Shown: positions 52,858-60,881 of the stretch, piece after piece | Position numbering within the stretch: position 1 is the stretch's first letter | How the letters are laid out: the number at the start of each line of letters is the position of its first letter | Assembly (NCBI GenBank): GCA_965659745.1 | Contig: CBFHXF010000001.1 | Span: 55,374-119,373 of the forward strand | Direction: 5' to 3' | DNA: 64,000 nt | DNA from: VMCP01 sp965659745 | GTDB taxonomy: Bacteria; Bacteroidota; Bacteroidia; NS11-12g; UBA955 | Notes under the pieces: model-generated | Databases searched by the model: none | What the model was told of the DNA's origin: nothing | Seen by the model: only the letters and a program-made list of their open reading frames with translations | Program-made: the position numbers and the translations under genes

Positions 52858-53535
52858 ATGGACAATTTAGACGCGTTAGCACAATTCAAAGAGAAGTTTT
52901 CTGCTTTTTACACCGCAAATAAGAAGAGCATTTTGATCGTTTCGGCAGTCGTAGTGGCAGGTATTGCTGGTGGTTATTATTGGGCTATTGAATACATACC
53001 CGCTCAAGAAAGCAAAGCAGCGAAGGCATTAGCCCCTATGCATTACTATTTCAAAAAGGATTCTATGGAAATCGTTTTGAATGGAGATAAGTCCCGCAAA
53101 ATCAAATCTGCAAAATCAATAGCAGATGAGTATGGTTCTACTCAAAAGGGTAAAGAAGCCGCTTTAATGACGGGAATAGCTTACATGCGCACCAAAAAAT
53201 ACGATGAAGCATTAGACTATATAGATAAAACTGAGGCCAACGATGAAATTTTGGCCGGTGCTATTCTTAACATGAAAGCCGTTTGTTATTCAAATTTAGG
53301 AGAGACTGAAAAAGCAGCCTCTTATTTTGCGAAAGCCGGTGATTTAGCGGAAAATGAATTTTCTGCAGAATATTACAAACGTGCAGGTATTCATTACGAA
53401 ACTGCTGAAAATTACGAAAAAGCCTTAAAATACTACCAGTTAATTGCTGACAAATACCCAACTTCTGGCGTAGGTTCAGACATTAATAAGTACGTATACA
53501 AAATGAAAGCGAAATTGGGTGAGTACAATCCCTAA
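52858..53535 (+). CDS. Membrane-anchored tetratricopeptide repeat protein
   Basis: A 225-residue protein with one N-terminal transmembrane helix (SILIVSAVVVAGIAGGYYWAI, residues about 24-44) and TPR-like repeats after it (for example NLGETEKAASYFAKAGDLA and YEKALKYYQLIADKYP). It resembles YfgM/TolA-binding type periplasmic TPR proteins. It lies directly upstream of ribH, an arrangement seen in other Bacteroidota. The likely role is protein-protein contact at the periplasmic face; the partner is unknown. Confidence 0.85.
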   Translation: MDNLDALAQFKEKFSAFYTANKKSILIVSAVVVAGIAGGYYWAIEYIPAQESKAAKALAPMHYYFKKDSMEIVLNGDKSRKIKSAKSIADEYGSTQKGKEAALMTGIAYMRTKKYDEALDYIDKTEANDEILAGAILNMKAVCYSNLGETEKAASYFAKAGDLAENEFSAEYYKRAGIHYETAENYEKALKYYQLIADKYPTSGVGSDINKYVYKMKAKLGEYNP

Positions 53536-53549
53536 CACCTAAGAATCTA

Positions 53550-54032
53550 GTGTCAGACGCGGTTTTCAAATACGACTTTTCCCCACATAAAACTTTACTT
53601 TCGAACTTAAAAATCGGCATTGTAACGGCTATGTGGAATTCAGATATAACCTCCGAACTTCATAGAGGGGCTTTAGACACCCTTATTTCCCTTGGAGTAA
53701 GTAATAAAAAAATTGTCGAATTGCAAGTTGCAGGTGCATTTGAGCTTCCTTTGGGTGCATCGCATCTCATTCATAAAAGCCATTGCGATGGAGTAATTGC
53801 TTTGGGTTGTGTTATTAAAGGTGACACTCCTCATTTTGATTATGTTTGTGAGGGTGCGACTCAAGGAATCATGACTTTAATGTTAGCCACGCAGAAACCT
53901 GTAGGTTTTGGTTTGATAACTACTTTGAACCTCCAACAAGCCTTAGAAAGAACTGGCGGCATTCACGGACATAAAGGCCGAGAGGCTGCCGAAACCGTGC
54001 TGCAACAATTAATCGAATACCAAAATCTATAA
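53550..54032 (+). CDS. ribH: 6,7-dimethyl-8-ribityllumazine synthase
   Basis: Penultimate step of riboflavin synthesis; forms icosahedral or decameric shells. The protein has 160 residues. GAFELPLGASHL and GCVIKGDTPHFDYVCEGATQGIM (core KGDTPHFDYV) carry the substrate site and catalytic histidine. The start is GTG 53550, 14 bases after the TPR gene stop. The DUF349 gene follows. Confidence 0.96.
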   Translation: MSDAVFKYDFSPHKTLLSNLKIGIVTAMWNSDITSELHRGALDTLISLGVSNKKIVELQVAGAFELPLGASHLIHKSHCDGVIALGCVIKGDTPHFDYVCEGATQGIMTLMLATQKPVGFGLITTLNLQQALERTGGIHGHKGREAAETVLQQLIEYQNL

Positions 54033-54060
54033 ATTAATATCATTAGTATTGCCCAACGAA

Positions 54061-55860
54061 ATGAATTCGCAATCTGAAAATTACAACGAGCAGTTAAATC
54101 TTGCTGAAAATTTGATCAACCAACAGGAGGAAGATCAAACCAATCGCGACAAATTCAGCCGATTAACGAAAGAAGAGATTATTGAGGCCGCGGAAAGCTT
54201 GATCCAGACAGCGGATGTGAAAAGCGCCTATGAAAATCTTTTATTATTAAAGGAAATCTATGAAAAACATAGCGCGGATGAAAAACCAGCAAAAATCCAA
54301 GAATGGATTGCGGCTGGAAATGATCCTAAAGATTTCGTGCCTGCTAATGATGAATTAAAGTCAAAATTACATGATATCTTCAATCGCTTCCATAAATTAA
54401 GGGAGGACGAAAAAAAGCGCGCCGAAGAAGAAAAACTAGCCAACCTTAAAGAAAAACAAGGTATTTTAGAAAAAATCCGTGCCCTAGTCGATACAGAAGA
54501 AACTGAAAATACATTGACAGAGTTGCGCGATCTTATGCGCAGTTGGAAAGAAGTACGTACAATACCCAAAGAATTTCACGATGCCTTGGCATCTGAATAC
54601 CGTATTTTGGTTGAAAAATACTACGATAATCTTTCGATATTCAACGAGTTAAAAGATTTGGACCGAGAAAAGAATCTTGAAATCAAAATCGAACTTATCA
54701 AAAAAGTCGAAGCCCTTAAGGATGAAAGTTCAATGCGCAAGGCTATCGTTACCCTTAACAAATACCACGAAGATTGGAAAAACGCAGGTCCAGTGCGCCG
54801 CGAAATTTCTGATGAAATTTGGACGCGTTTCAAGGCAGCTAGCGATCTAATTATCGATAGAGTAAAACAACAACGTGCCGAACTTGATGCCAAACGTCAA
54901 GTAAACCTTGAAAAGAAAATGTTGCTGGTAGAAAAGAGCGAAACGGCTATTACCGCAATGCCCGAAAATACTGCAGATTGGCAGAAGCTTGGAAAAGAAT
55001 TGGATTCTTATTTTGAAGAATGGAAAAAAATCGGTCCCGTACCCGCTCAGAATAATGAGGAAATATGGGCTCGTTTCCAGGGTGTCAGAAATACATACTA
55101 CACGGCTAGAAAGCTTTATTTTAAAGATTTAAACAAGAATAAAGTTGATAATCTCAAATTAAAAGAGAGCTTATGTGAAAAGGCCGAAGCGCTTAAAGAT
55201 TCTGAAGAATTTATGAAAACTTCGGATAAACTAAAAGAGCTACAGGAGCAATGGAAAAAAATAGGTCCAGTACCTGATGAACACAACCAAGTAATCTGGA
55301 ATCGTTTTCGTGCGGCATTTGATTACTTTTTTGAACGTAGGAATGTATTCTTTGACGAACGCAAAAAACAGGAGTCTGGCGCTGTTCAAGCTAGAGAAGC
55401 CATCATTACTATTTTGCAAGAATTGAGTATTGAAGGTGCCGAAATTAGCTTTGAGAAACTGAAAACCATTCAGAATGACTGGAATAACGCCGGCTTTGTT
55501 TCAGGCAAACGTTTTCATTCTTTGAATAACAAATATCAGAAAATAATCGACCCGTTATTTCAAAAGCTTAGAGAAGAAAATAAATTGGATCGTGTTAAAA
55601 ACGTTAAAAATTACGTTGATGGCATGAAAGATTCCGCAGAAGGCAAATCCAAACTTAAATTCGAAGAGCGTAAACTTAAAGATTTGGTTAAAAAGATCGA
55701 AGACGAAATAGCCACAATTGATAATAATAAGAGTTTTTTCCAATTATCTAAGAACGCAGATGCTGTATTAAAACAGTTTGATGATAAAATTCGCAAACTA
55801 CAAGAACAAAAGGAACGCCTTCTTGCCGAGTTAAACGTATACAAACAGAGCCAATCGTAA
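54061..55860 (+). CDS. DUF349 coiled-coil repeat protein
   Basis: A 599-residue, highly charged, helical protein with about five DUF349 repeats. The repeat core reads W-K-x-[IA]-G-P-V (DWKNAGPVRREISDEIWTRF, EWKKIGPVPAQNNEEIW, QWKKIGPVPDEHNQVIW), with a variant first and last copy. No signal peptide or membrane helix is seen. The family is cytoplasmic, and its function is not established. I chose ATG 54061; the in-frame TTG at 54049 adds only four residues. It is followed with no gap by the 55861 gene. Confidence 0.9.
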   Translation: MNSQSENYNEQLNLAENLINQQEEDQTNRDKFSRLTKEEIIEAAESLIQTADVKSAYENLLLLKEIYEKHSADEKPAKIQEWIAAGNDPKDFVPANDELKSKLHDIFNRFHKLREDEKKRAEEEKLANLKEKQGILEKIRALVDTEETENTLTELRDLMRSWKEVRTIPKEFHDALASEYRILVEKYYDNLSIFNELKDLDREKNLEIKIELIKKVEALKDESSMRKAIVTLNKYHEDWKNAGPVRREISDEIWTRFKAASDLIIDRVKQQRAELDAKRQVNLEKKMLLVEKSETAITAMPENTADWQKLGKELDSYFEEWKKIGPVPAQNNEEIWARFQGVRNTYYTARKLYFKDLNKNKVDNLKLKESLCEKAEALKDSEEFMKTSDKLKELQEQWKKIGPVPDEHNQVIWNRFRAAFDYFFERRNVFFDERKKQESGAVQAREAIITILQELSIEGAEISFEKLKTIQNDWNNAGFVSGKRFHSLNNKYQKIIDPLFQKLREENKLDRVKNVKNYVDGMKDSAEGKSKLKFEERKLKDLVKKIEDEIATIDNNKSFFQLSKNADAVLKQFDDKIRKLQEQKERLLAELNVYKQSQS

Positions 55861-56604
55861 ATGCTCCAATCTCTTACTCGTATCTTTGACTATATCGGGT
55901 ATTTATTTGGTGCTACAGACTTACATGGCATCCACTCCCCTTTTATATACTCATTAGCGGAGTCTGTTCTTTACAATAAATTAGATAAACGCATTGAGTC
56001 CGTTGAATTTCAACGGACTCAAATGTTAAAAAGCAAGGGTCAATTTCTGGATCAGTCATTGGCACCCTTCGTCGATTCCTTTACCCTTCCTTCAAAGCAC
56101 GCATTTGCTCTAGGTCAATTGGTAAATTACTTAGATATCCAAAACATTACAGAATATGGAAAAACAACGGGTATCGAAACCAATTATGTGCTTTACTTTC
56201 CACTTATACTTAAGAACGTTCCCATAGAATATCGCTATATATTTCCCAGTGATAATTCAGTAAAAATAAAAACCAACGAGCTTTGGTTGAAAAACTACCC
56301 CAATGAAATGGAAAACATAAAATGGGATCATTCCACTCCTAAAGTGAATAATTGGGAATTGCACATTGTTCACCTAAGTGAAAATTCTGAAGAAATATGG
56401 CAGTTTTGGGAACAACAATCAAAGAAATTCCATAATAATACTATTGTGGTAATTACGAATATTAGGCACAGTGATGATCATTATTTAAAATGGAAACAAG
56501 TGAGTAATGACGCCAAAGTAACCGTAGATATTGATTTATTCAGGTTGGGAATATTATTTTTTAGAAAAGAACAACCCAAGGAATCATTTTTATTACGATA
56601 TTAG
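55861..56604 (+). CDS. Methyltransferase-like protein with degenerate SAM site
   Basis: A 247-residue protein related to a Bacteroidota family of class I methyltransferases that begins with a helix and HGIHSPF motif (residues 22-28 here) and ends in a strand like VTVDIDLFRLGILFFRKEQ. Those ends are well kept, but the SAM-binding motif I, normally ELGTSLGIST, reads EYGKTTGIETN, and the following acidic strand is not obvious. Catalytic activity is therefore doubtful. The ATG directly follows the DUF349 stop (TAA ATG). Confidence 0.6.
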   Translation: MLQSLTRIFDYIGYLFGATDLHGIHSPFIYSLAESVLYNKLDKRIESVEFQRTQMLKSKGQFLDQSLAPFVDSFTLPSKHAFALGQLVNYLDIQNITEYGKTTGIETNYVLYFPLILKNVPIEYRYIFPSDNSVKIKTNELWLKNYPNEMENIKWDHSTPKVNNWELHIVHLSENSEEIWQFWEQQSKKFHNNTIVVITNIRHSDDHYLKWKQVSNDAKVTVDIDLFRLGILFFRKEQPKESFLLRY

Positions 56605-56615
56605 TACACGCTAAT

Positions 56616-57008
56616 ATGGAATGGATACATAAAATTAGAGTACGGTACGCAGAATGCGATAGAATGGGTTTTGTACACCATTCGGTTTATGCACTATACT
56701 TCGAAGAAGCCCGTACGGAAATACTCCGACAGGCGGGTATAACCTATAAGGAAATGGAAGACGAAGGTCTCATCATGCCCGTTCGATCTATGGGAATGAC
56801 GTTTAAAAAAGCGGCAAAGTATGACGATTTACTTGAAATTCACGTACAAATAGAAGGACATGTTGAGGTAAGGGCCCATTTTCATTACACCGTTTACAAC
56901 CAAAATAAAGAGTTATTGTGTACGGGTTTTACTGAAATGTTTTTTGTTAACAAAGACAGTATGAGGCCGATGAGGTTACCCGAAAAATATAAAGTACACA
57001 TGCAATAA
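56616..57008 (+). CDS. YbgC-type hot-dog acyl-CoA thioesterase
   Basis: A 130-residue hot-dog fold thioesterase of the 4-hydroxybenzoyl-CoA/YbgC group. The signature RVRYAECDRMGFVHHSVYA carries the catalytic aspartate, and YFEEARTEILRQAG follows. The substrate chain is not predictable. Its stop overlaps the next ATG by one base, so it is coupled to the YihY/BrkB gene. Confidence 0.92.
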   Translation: MEWIHKIRVRYAECDRMGFVHHSVYALYFEEARTEILRQAGITYKEMEDEGLIMPVRSMGMTFKKAAKYDDLLEIHVQIEGHVEVRAHFHYTVYNQNKELLCTGFTEMFFVNKDSMRPMRLPEKYKVHMQ

Positions 57009-58018
57009 TGTCTCGATTTTATCGCCCGTATCATAAACATTTTGGAAAAGGCGCGAATCCGGATTCCACAAATAAAGCGGAACCAAATCCGGTGCCCGTG
57101 GAAAATCCTGTTGCTAAGAAAATTAGGATTTACTTAGAGTCTAAGACATTTAGAGGTTTACATGGACATAGTTTGTATGATGTTGGTCGTTATTTTTTAA
57201 GATCACTATTCATGGAAAATTTGAGCGTAAGGGCCTCTTCGCTCAGTTTTAACTTTTTCCTGGCATTATTTCCTGCTTTGATATTTTTATTAACCTTGAT
57301 TGCCTATTTGCCCTATGATGGACTCAAAACGCAATTAATGGAGCAGTTGTCTATGATTTTACCCGAAAGGTCATATAAAGAAATTGCAGACACAATCTCC
57401 GAGATCCTTAATAAACAAAATTCAAGTCTATTGTCTTTCGGTTTTGTTTTCACCATATATTTCGCCTCTAATGCCTTTCATTTGCTCATTAGCAGTTTTA
57501 ATAAACGATTGGTTGCTTCCACTTTAATTAAACAAAATTGGTTCATAATAAGAGGAAAGGCCGTCTTTCTAACCGTATTACAAACGGTTTTAATTATCAT
57601 CTTTCTGTCTTTGGTTACTTGGGCCTACCAGATTGAGCATTTTATGGAAGTTAATAATTGGCCCTTGGTTGCCGTTTACAACTTTTTTGTAGAACTTCTG
57701 AAATATATCCTCATGATGGGCTTGTTTCTATTAGCCATATCAAGTCTCTATTATTTTGCCCCCTCAAAAACCGATAAATGGAAATTCTTTACGATTGGCT
57801 CGTTTTTAGCAAGCGCACTCTCAATTATAGCTACTTTTGGATTTACCCTTTACGTGAATAACTTCGACAGTTATAACAAAATTTACGGATCCATAGGGGC
57901 CATATTGGCCTTAATGGTTTTAATCTATATTAATGTTTTGTTAGTGATTATAGGCTTCGAATTGAATACCAGTATCGATAAAGCAGAAATCCGATACGCG
58001 AACCGAAATAAGCATTAA
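57008..58018 (+). CDS. YihY/BrkB family inner-membrane protein
   Basis: A 336-residue membrane protein of the YihY/UPF0761 family. An N-terminal soluble stretch of about 80 residues precedes six hydrophobic helices, with the family core ASSLSFNFFLALFPALIFLL (residues 82-101) and the GSIGAILALMVLIYINVLLV helix. The function of the family is unresolved. Its 3' end overlaps the convergent DciA-like gene by 4 bases. Confidence 0.9.
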   Translation: MSRFYRPYHKHFGKGANPDSTNKAEPNPVPVENPVAKKIRIYLESKTFRGLHGHSLYDVGRYFLRSLFMENLSVRASSLSFNFFLALFPALIFLLTLIAYLPYDGLKTQLMEQLSMILPERSYKEIADTISEILNKQNSSLLSFGFVFTIYFASNAFHLLISSFNKRLVASTLIKQNWFIIRGKAVFLTVLQTVLIIIFLSLVTWAYQIEHFMEVNNWPLVAVYNFFVELLKYILMMGLFLLAISSLYYFAPSKTDKWKFFTIGSFLASALSIIATFGFTLYVNNFDSYNKIYGSIGAILALMVLIYINVLLVIIGFELNTSIDKAEIRYANRNKH

Positions 58019-58311
58019 GAACTTACGAAGATTTTCTCAACTAGCACTTCTCCATAAAATTCGTTTATTTTACCCACTACCAAATGCTTTTGAAGGTAAA
58101 TTTCATTTTTCAAAGGGGGATTATCTACTTTTATATAAAGCGTTTTATCTTTTAACGTGATTTCCGTTGTGTGTTTGGTAATCATAGTGCCAAATATTTC
58201 ACCCCAATCTTTCTGAATCTTCGACTCCAATGCTTTAGTATCTAAGCGGTAACGCTTATACATTTGCTCAAGTATAGAACCTATCGAAATATCTTTGTCT
58301 TTATGCCTCAT
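58015..58311 (-). CDS. DUF721/DciA-like protein
   Basis: A 98-residue protein of the DUF721 family, which includes the DciA replicative helicase loader. The core KDWGEIFGTMITKHT with the following TLYIKVDNPPLKNEIYL is typical of short Bacteroidota members. Its start overlaps the APC permease stop by 11 bases. The helicase-loading role is known for other family members and is inferred here. Confidence 0.82.
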   Translation of the reverse strand: MRHKDKDISIGSILEQMYKRYRLDTKALESKIQKDWGEIFGTMITKHTTEITLKDKTLYIKVDNPPLKNEIYLQKHLVVGKINEFYGEVLVEKIFVSS

Positions 58312-59965
58312 TCAATTTGCTTTTGCGCCTTCCGTAAACGAAGTAAAATACCAATCCGATAAAAAACCATATACCAAACCACTTCCAATTTTCAATCGTC
58401 ATTCCGGTTAACAAATATAAGCAAATAGCTACGCCACATAAGGGTATTAGGTTCCATTTATTCTTCCAGGCAAAAATCGACATCCCAATCAAACATATCC
58501 ATAAGATCCGATGTGCCATGGTGTACATCATATCCGAGCCACCCGAAATTATCTCTAAAATATAGCCAGGAATAAAAATCCATGCTAATAATCCCGATCC
58601 AATGCAAATCAAGGGAAATAACCATTGACCGTTGATATACCACAATCGAAACCCTTTTCCGTCCCCCTTTTTTCTCTGGGGAAGCAAAAGAACGCCGCCA
58701 CACACCAATACAAAAGCAAAAATTGTCCCAATGGAAGTAAAGTCTAAAACAAAGGCTTCATCAGTGAAAAATATGGGCAACCCCACAACTACGCCCGTCA
58801 TTATGGTAGAAAAACCAGGTGTTTTGTATTTGGGATGTATTTGAGCAAACTTTTTTGGCAGCAAGCCATCTCTACTCATTGACATCCAAATTCGAGGCTG
58901 TCCCATTTGGAAAACCAACAATACCCCCGTCATGGCAATAATAGCCGAGGCTCCCACAATATATTCCAACCAATGAACACCTTTATATTGCAATGCAAAC
59001 GCTAAAGGATCATCCACATTCAATAATGAATAGGGAACCATACCCGTTAATACCAATGATATAAATATATAGAGCACCGTACATATTAATAAGGAATAAA
59101 ACATTCCTTTAGGTAAATCACGCTCTGGATGTTTGCTCTCTTCGGCCAATGTACTAACGGCATCAAAACCTATATAGGTAAAAAACACGGCCGATACGCC
59201 CGCCATTATACCTTTCATGCCTGATGGATTGAAAGGAGTGTAATTTTCAATATCAATGTAAAAAGCGCCAACCGCAATCACCGCAATGATTATAACCAAT
59301 TTCAATATTACCATTGCATTGCTCACTTGCTTGCTCTCTTTTATGCCCCGGTAAACTAAAATGGTAATCAAAATATTTATCAATACAGCAGGTGCGTCAA
59401 AGATCAATCGCAAATTGCCAATAATCGGTGCCGTATTCCATGCTTTCATGGCATCTAATTGATCAACAGTAAGGGTTACGTATTGTGATTGCTGTGAAAA
59501 AACCCGAGAAGCGGTGCGATAATCCACCGTTAGCCATCGGGGTAAATGTAAATTAAAGGCATCTAACATATGGGTCACATAACCACTCCAAGAAAATGCG
59601 ATGTAAATATTCCCGATTGAATATTCCATGATTAAGGCCCAACCTATAATCCACGCAAACAATTCTCCAAAAGAAGCATACGCATAGGTATAAGCGCTTC
59701 CGGAAACCGGAATCCGTGCGGCAAACTCTGCATAACAAAGTGCCGCAAAGCCACAAGCTACAGCACAAATTAAAAACAACCAGATAACTCCGGGGCCGCC
59801 TTCCGAGCAAGCGCGACCTACGGAACTAAAAATACCCCCACCGATTATGGCCGCGATACCAAAAAAGGTTAGATCGCGAAGACCTAACACGCGCGACATT
59901 TGAGAATCCGAAGCTGCTGGAAAGTCAGTTTTTCGTCGAAAAAGTGCCCTAAACATGTTTGCCAA
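58301..59965 (-). CDS. APC family amino-acid permease
   Basis: A 554-residue inner-membrane transporter of the amino acid-polyamine-organocation superfamily, close to cationic amino-acid permeases, with 12 or more helices. The unwound helix 1 motif FGIAAIIGGGIFSSVG (residues 34-49) is clear, along with FAARIPVSGSAYTYAYASFGE. The C terminus ends in basic residues (YGRRKSKLNEA). The substrate cannot be named. It is first in a pair with the DciA-like gene and divergent from the metal operon. Confidence 0.92.
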   Translation of the reverse strand: MANMFRALFRRKTDFPAASDSQMSRVLGLRDLTFFGIAAIIGGGIFSSVGRACSEGGPGVIWLFLICAVACGFAALCYAEFAARIPVSGSAYTYAYASFGELFAWIIGWALIMEYSIGNIYIAFSWSGYVTHMLDAFNLHLPRWLTVDYRTASRVFSQQSQYVTLTVDQLDAMKAWNTAPIIGNLRLIFDAPAVLINILITILVYRGIKESKQVSNAMVILKLVIIIAVIAVGAFYIDIENYTPFNPSGMKGIMAGVSAVFFTYIGFDAVSTLAEESKHPERDLPKGMFYSLLICTVLYIFISLVLTGMVPYSLLNVDDPLAFALQYKGVHWLEYIVGASAIIAMTGVLLVFQMGQPRIWMSMSRDGLLPKKFAQIHPKYKTPGFSTIMTGVVVGLPIFFTDEAFVLDFTSIGTIFAFVLVCGGVLLLPQRKKGDGKGFRLWYINGQWLFPLICIGSGLLAWIFIPGYILEIISGGSDMMYTMAHRILWICLIGMSIFAWKNKWNLIPLCGVAICLYLLTGMTIENWKWFGIWFFIGLVFYFVYGRRKSKLNEA

Positions 59966-60009
59966 GGTGCGATATTACCCACTTTATTCGCTTGAGACAA
60001 ATTATTTAA

Positions 60010-60017
60010 TATCTTTG
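60010..60017 (+). promoter_or_regulatory. -7 promoter box for the metal operon
   Basis: TATCTTTG matches TAnnTTTG exactly, 5 bases before the ATG at 60023. A TTG 15 bases upstream (59992-59994) is a possible -33 element. No obvious metal-regulator palindrome was seen. Confidence 0.45.
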
Positions 60018-60022
60018 TTTAA

Positions 60023-60454
60023 ATGAAATCGTTTTTGGCCACTTTTTTCCTAAGTATTCTACTCATTAGCAGTGGTATGCTTACTGCGGTCATAGACGTA
60101 TGTTGTTTGAATGAAGAAATGAGCATTTCAAAGAATCAAGATTGCTGCGCCGGACATACCCATCCCAAGCCTAAATCATGTTGTGAAGTTGCAAAGACTG
60201 ATGATGTATATTCTGTTGATTCTCACGAGTCTTGTGAGTTTGACTTTTGGTATTACTACACTCCCAAATTCATTGAGGAAGCGGCAAATAAAATAACCTC
60301 AAGTATTTCCAATCAGACTTTCCCCATTAAAATCGAAAGAATGTTAAGTGCTATACCCGCTATAGCAATCATACCTCACAATAACTATCAAAATTACCCA
60401 CCTCCATTGCCCAGTAGACATATACTGGAGCAACATTGCAAATGGATTATTTAG
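60023..60454 (+). CDS. Small exported Cys/His-rich protein (HYC_CC_PP-like) of a metal operon
   Basis: A 143-residue exported protein. The N-terminal signal peptide (FLATFFLSILLISSG) is followed by a metal-ligand-rich stretch with CC pairs (DVCCLNEE, DCCAGHTHPKPKSCCE) and histidines, a middle part with no assigned fold, and a proline motif (NYPPPLPSRHIL) near the C terminus. The CC and PPP layout fits the HYC_CC_PP group of small Bacteroidota proteins found beside heavy-metal TonB receptors. A role in copper or other soft-metal binding in the periplasm is inferred. It is followed after 55 bases by the HMA lipoprotein gene. Confidence 0.65.
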   Translation: MKSFLATFFLSILLISSGMLTAVIDVCCLNEEMSISKNQDCCAGHTHPKPKSCCEVAKTDDVYSVDSHESCEFDFWYYYTPKFIEEAANKITSSISNQTFPIKIERMLSAIPAIAIIPHNNYQNYPPPLPSRHILEQHCKWII

Positions 60455-60509
60455 GCCGTTAGTTAATCTTAACCGAGAAACTAATACAGACTAATTAAAC
60501 CTTATAGCA

Positions 60510-60881
60510 ATGAAAAAGAAATTAAATATAAACTTATGGATGCTCATGCTCAGCTTTATAATGTTAAGCATGAATGGATGTGCCTTATTTCAAGGCAATA
60601 AAAACAAAGTAAATACTTCATTTACAGTGTATGGAAACTGTGAAATGTGTAAAGAACGCATAGAAACGGCCTTAGATCGCAAAGGAATTCAAACCGCCTA
60701 TTGGAGTAAAGAAGAGCAAAAGGTATTTATCACCTATCAATCTAATCTTTTTACCGAAGAACAGCTACATAATATAGTTGCCATGGTGGGTCATGATACG
60801 GAAAAAGTAAAAGCCGATAATATTGTGTATCAAAATTTACCCGGTTGCTGTCATTATAGAAAAGAAGAAGCAGAATGGTAA
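60510..60881 (+). CDS. Lipoprotein with heavy-metal-associated (HMA) domain
   Basis: A 123-residue protein. The signal peptide ends in a lipobox (SMNGC, cysteine at residue 27), so it is membrane-anchored by lipid. The mature part is an HMA-like ferredoxin fold with VYGNCEMCKERIETAL, where the CxxC pair (CEMC) would bind Cu(I) or a similar ion, and an additional CC near the C terminus (LPGCCHYRK). The last codons overlap the TonB receptor ATG by 7 bases, so the proteins are made together. It probably hands metal to or from the receptor. Confidence 0.85.
   Translation: MKKKLNINLWMLMLSFIMLSMNGCALFQGNKNKVNTSFTVYGNCEMCKERIETALDRKGIQTAYWSKEEQKVFITYQSNLFTEEQLHNIVAMVGHDTEKVKADNIVYQNLPGCCHYRKEEAEW

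Noticed and set aside
54258..54569. Minus-strand 103-codon frame opposite the DUF349 gene
   Set aside because: It is a serine/leucine/phenylalanine-rich antisense shadow of a charged coiled-coil gene and has no features of its own.
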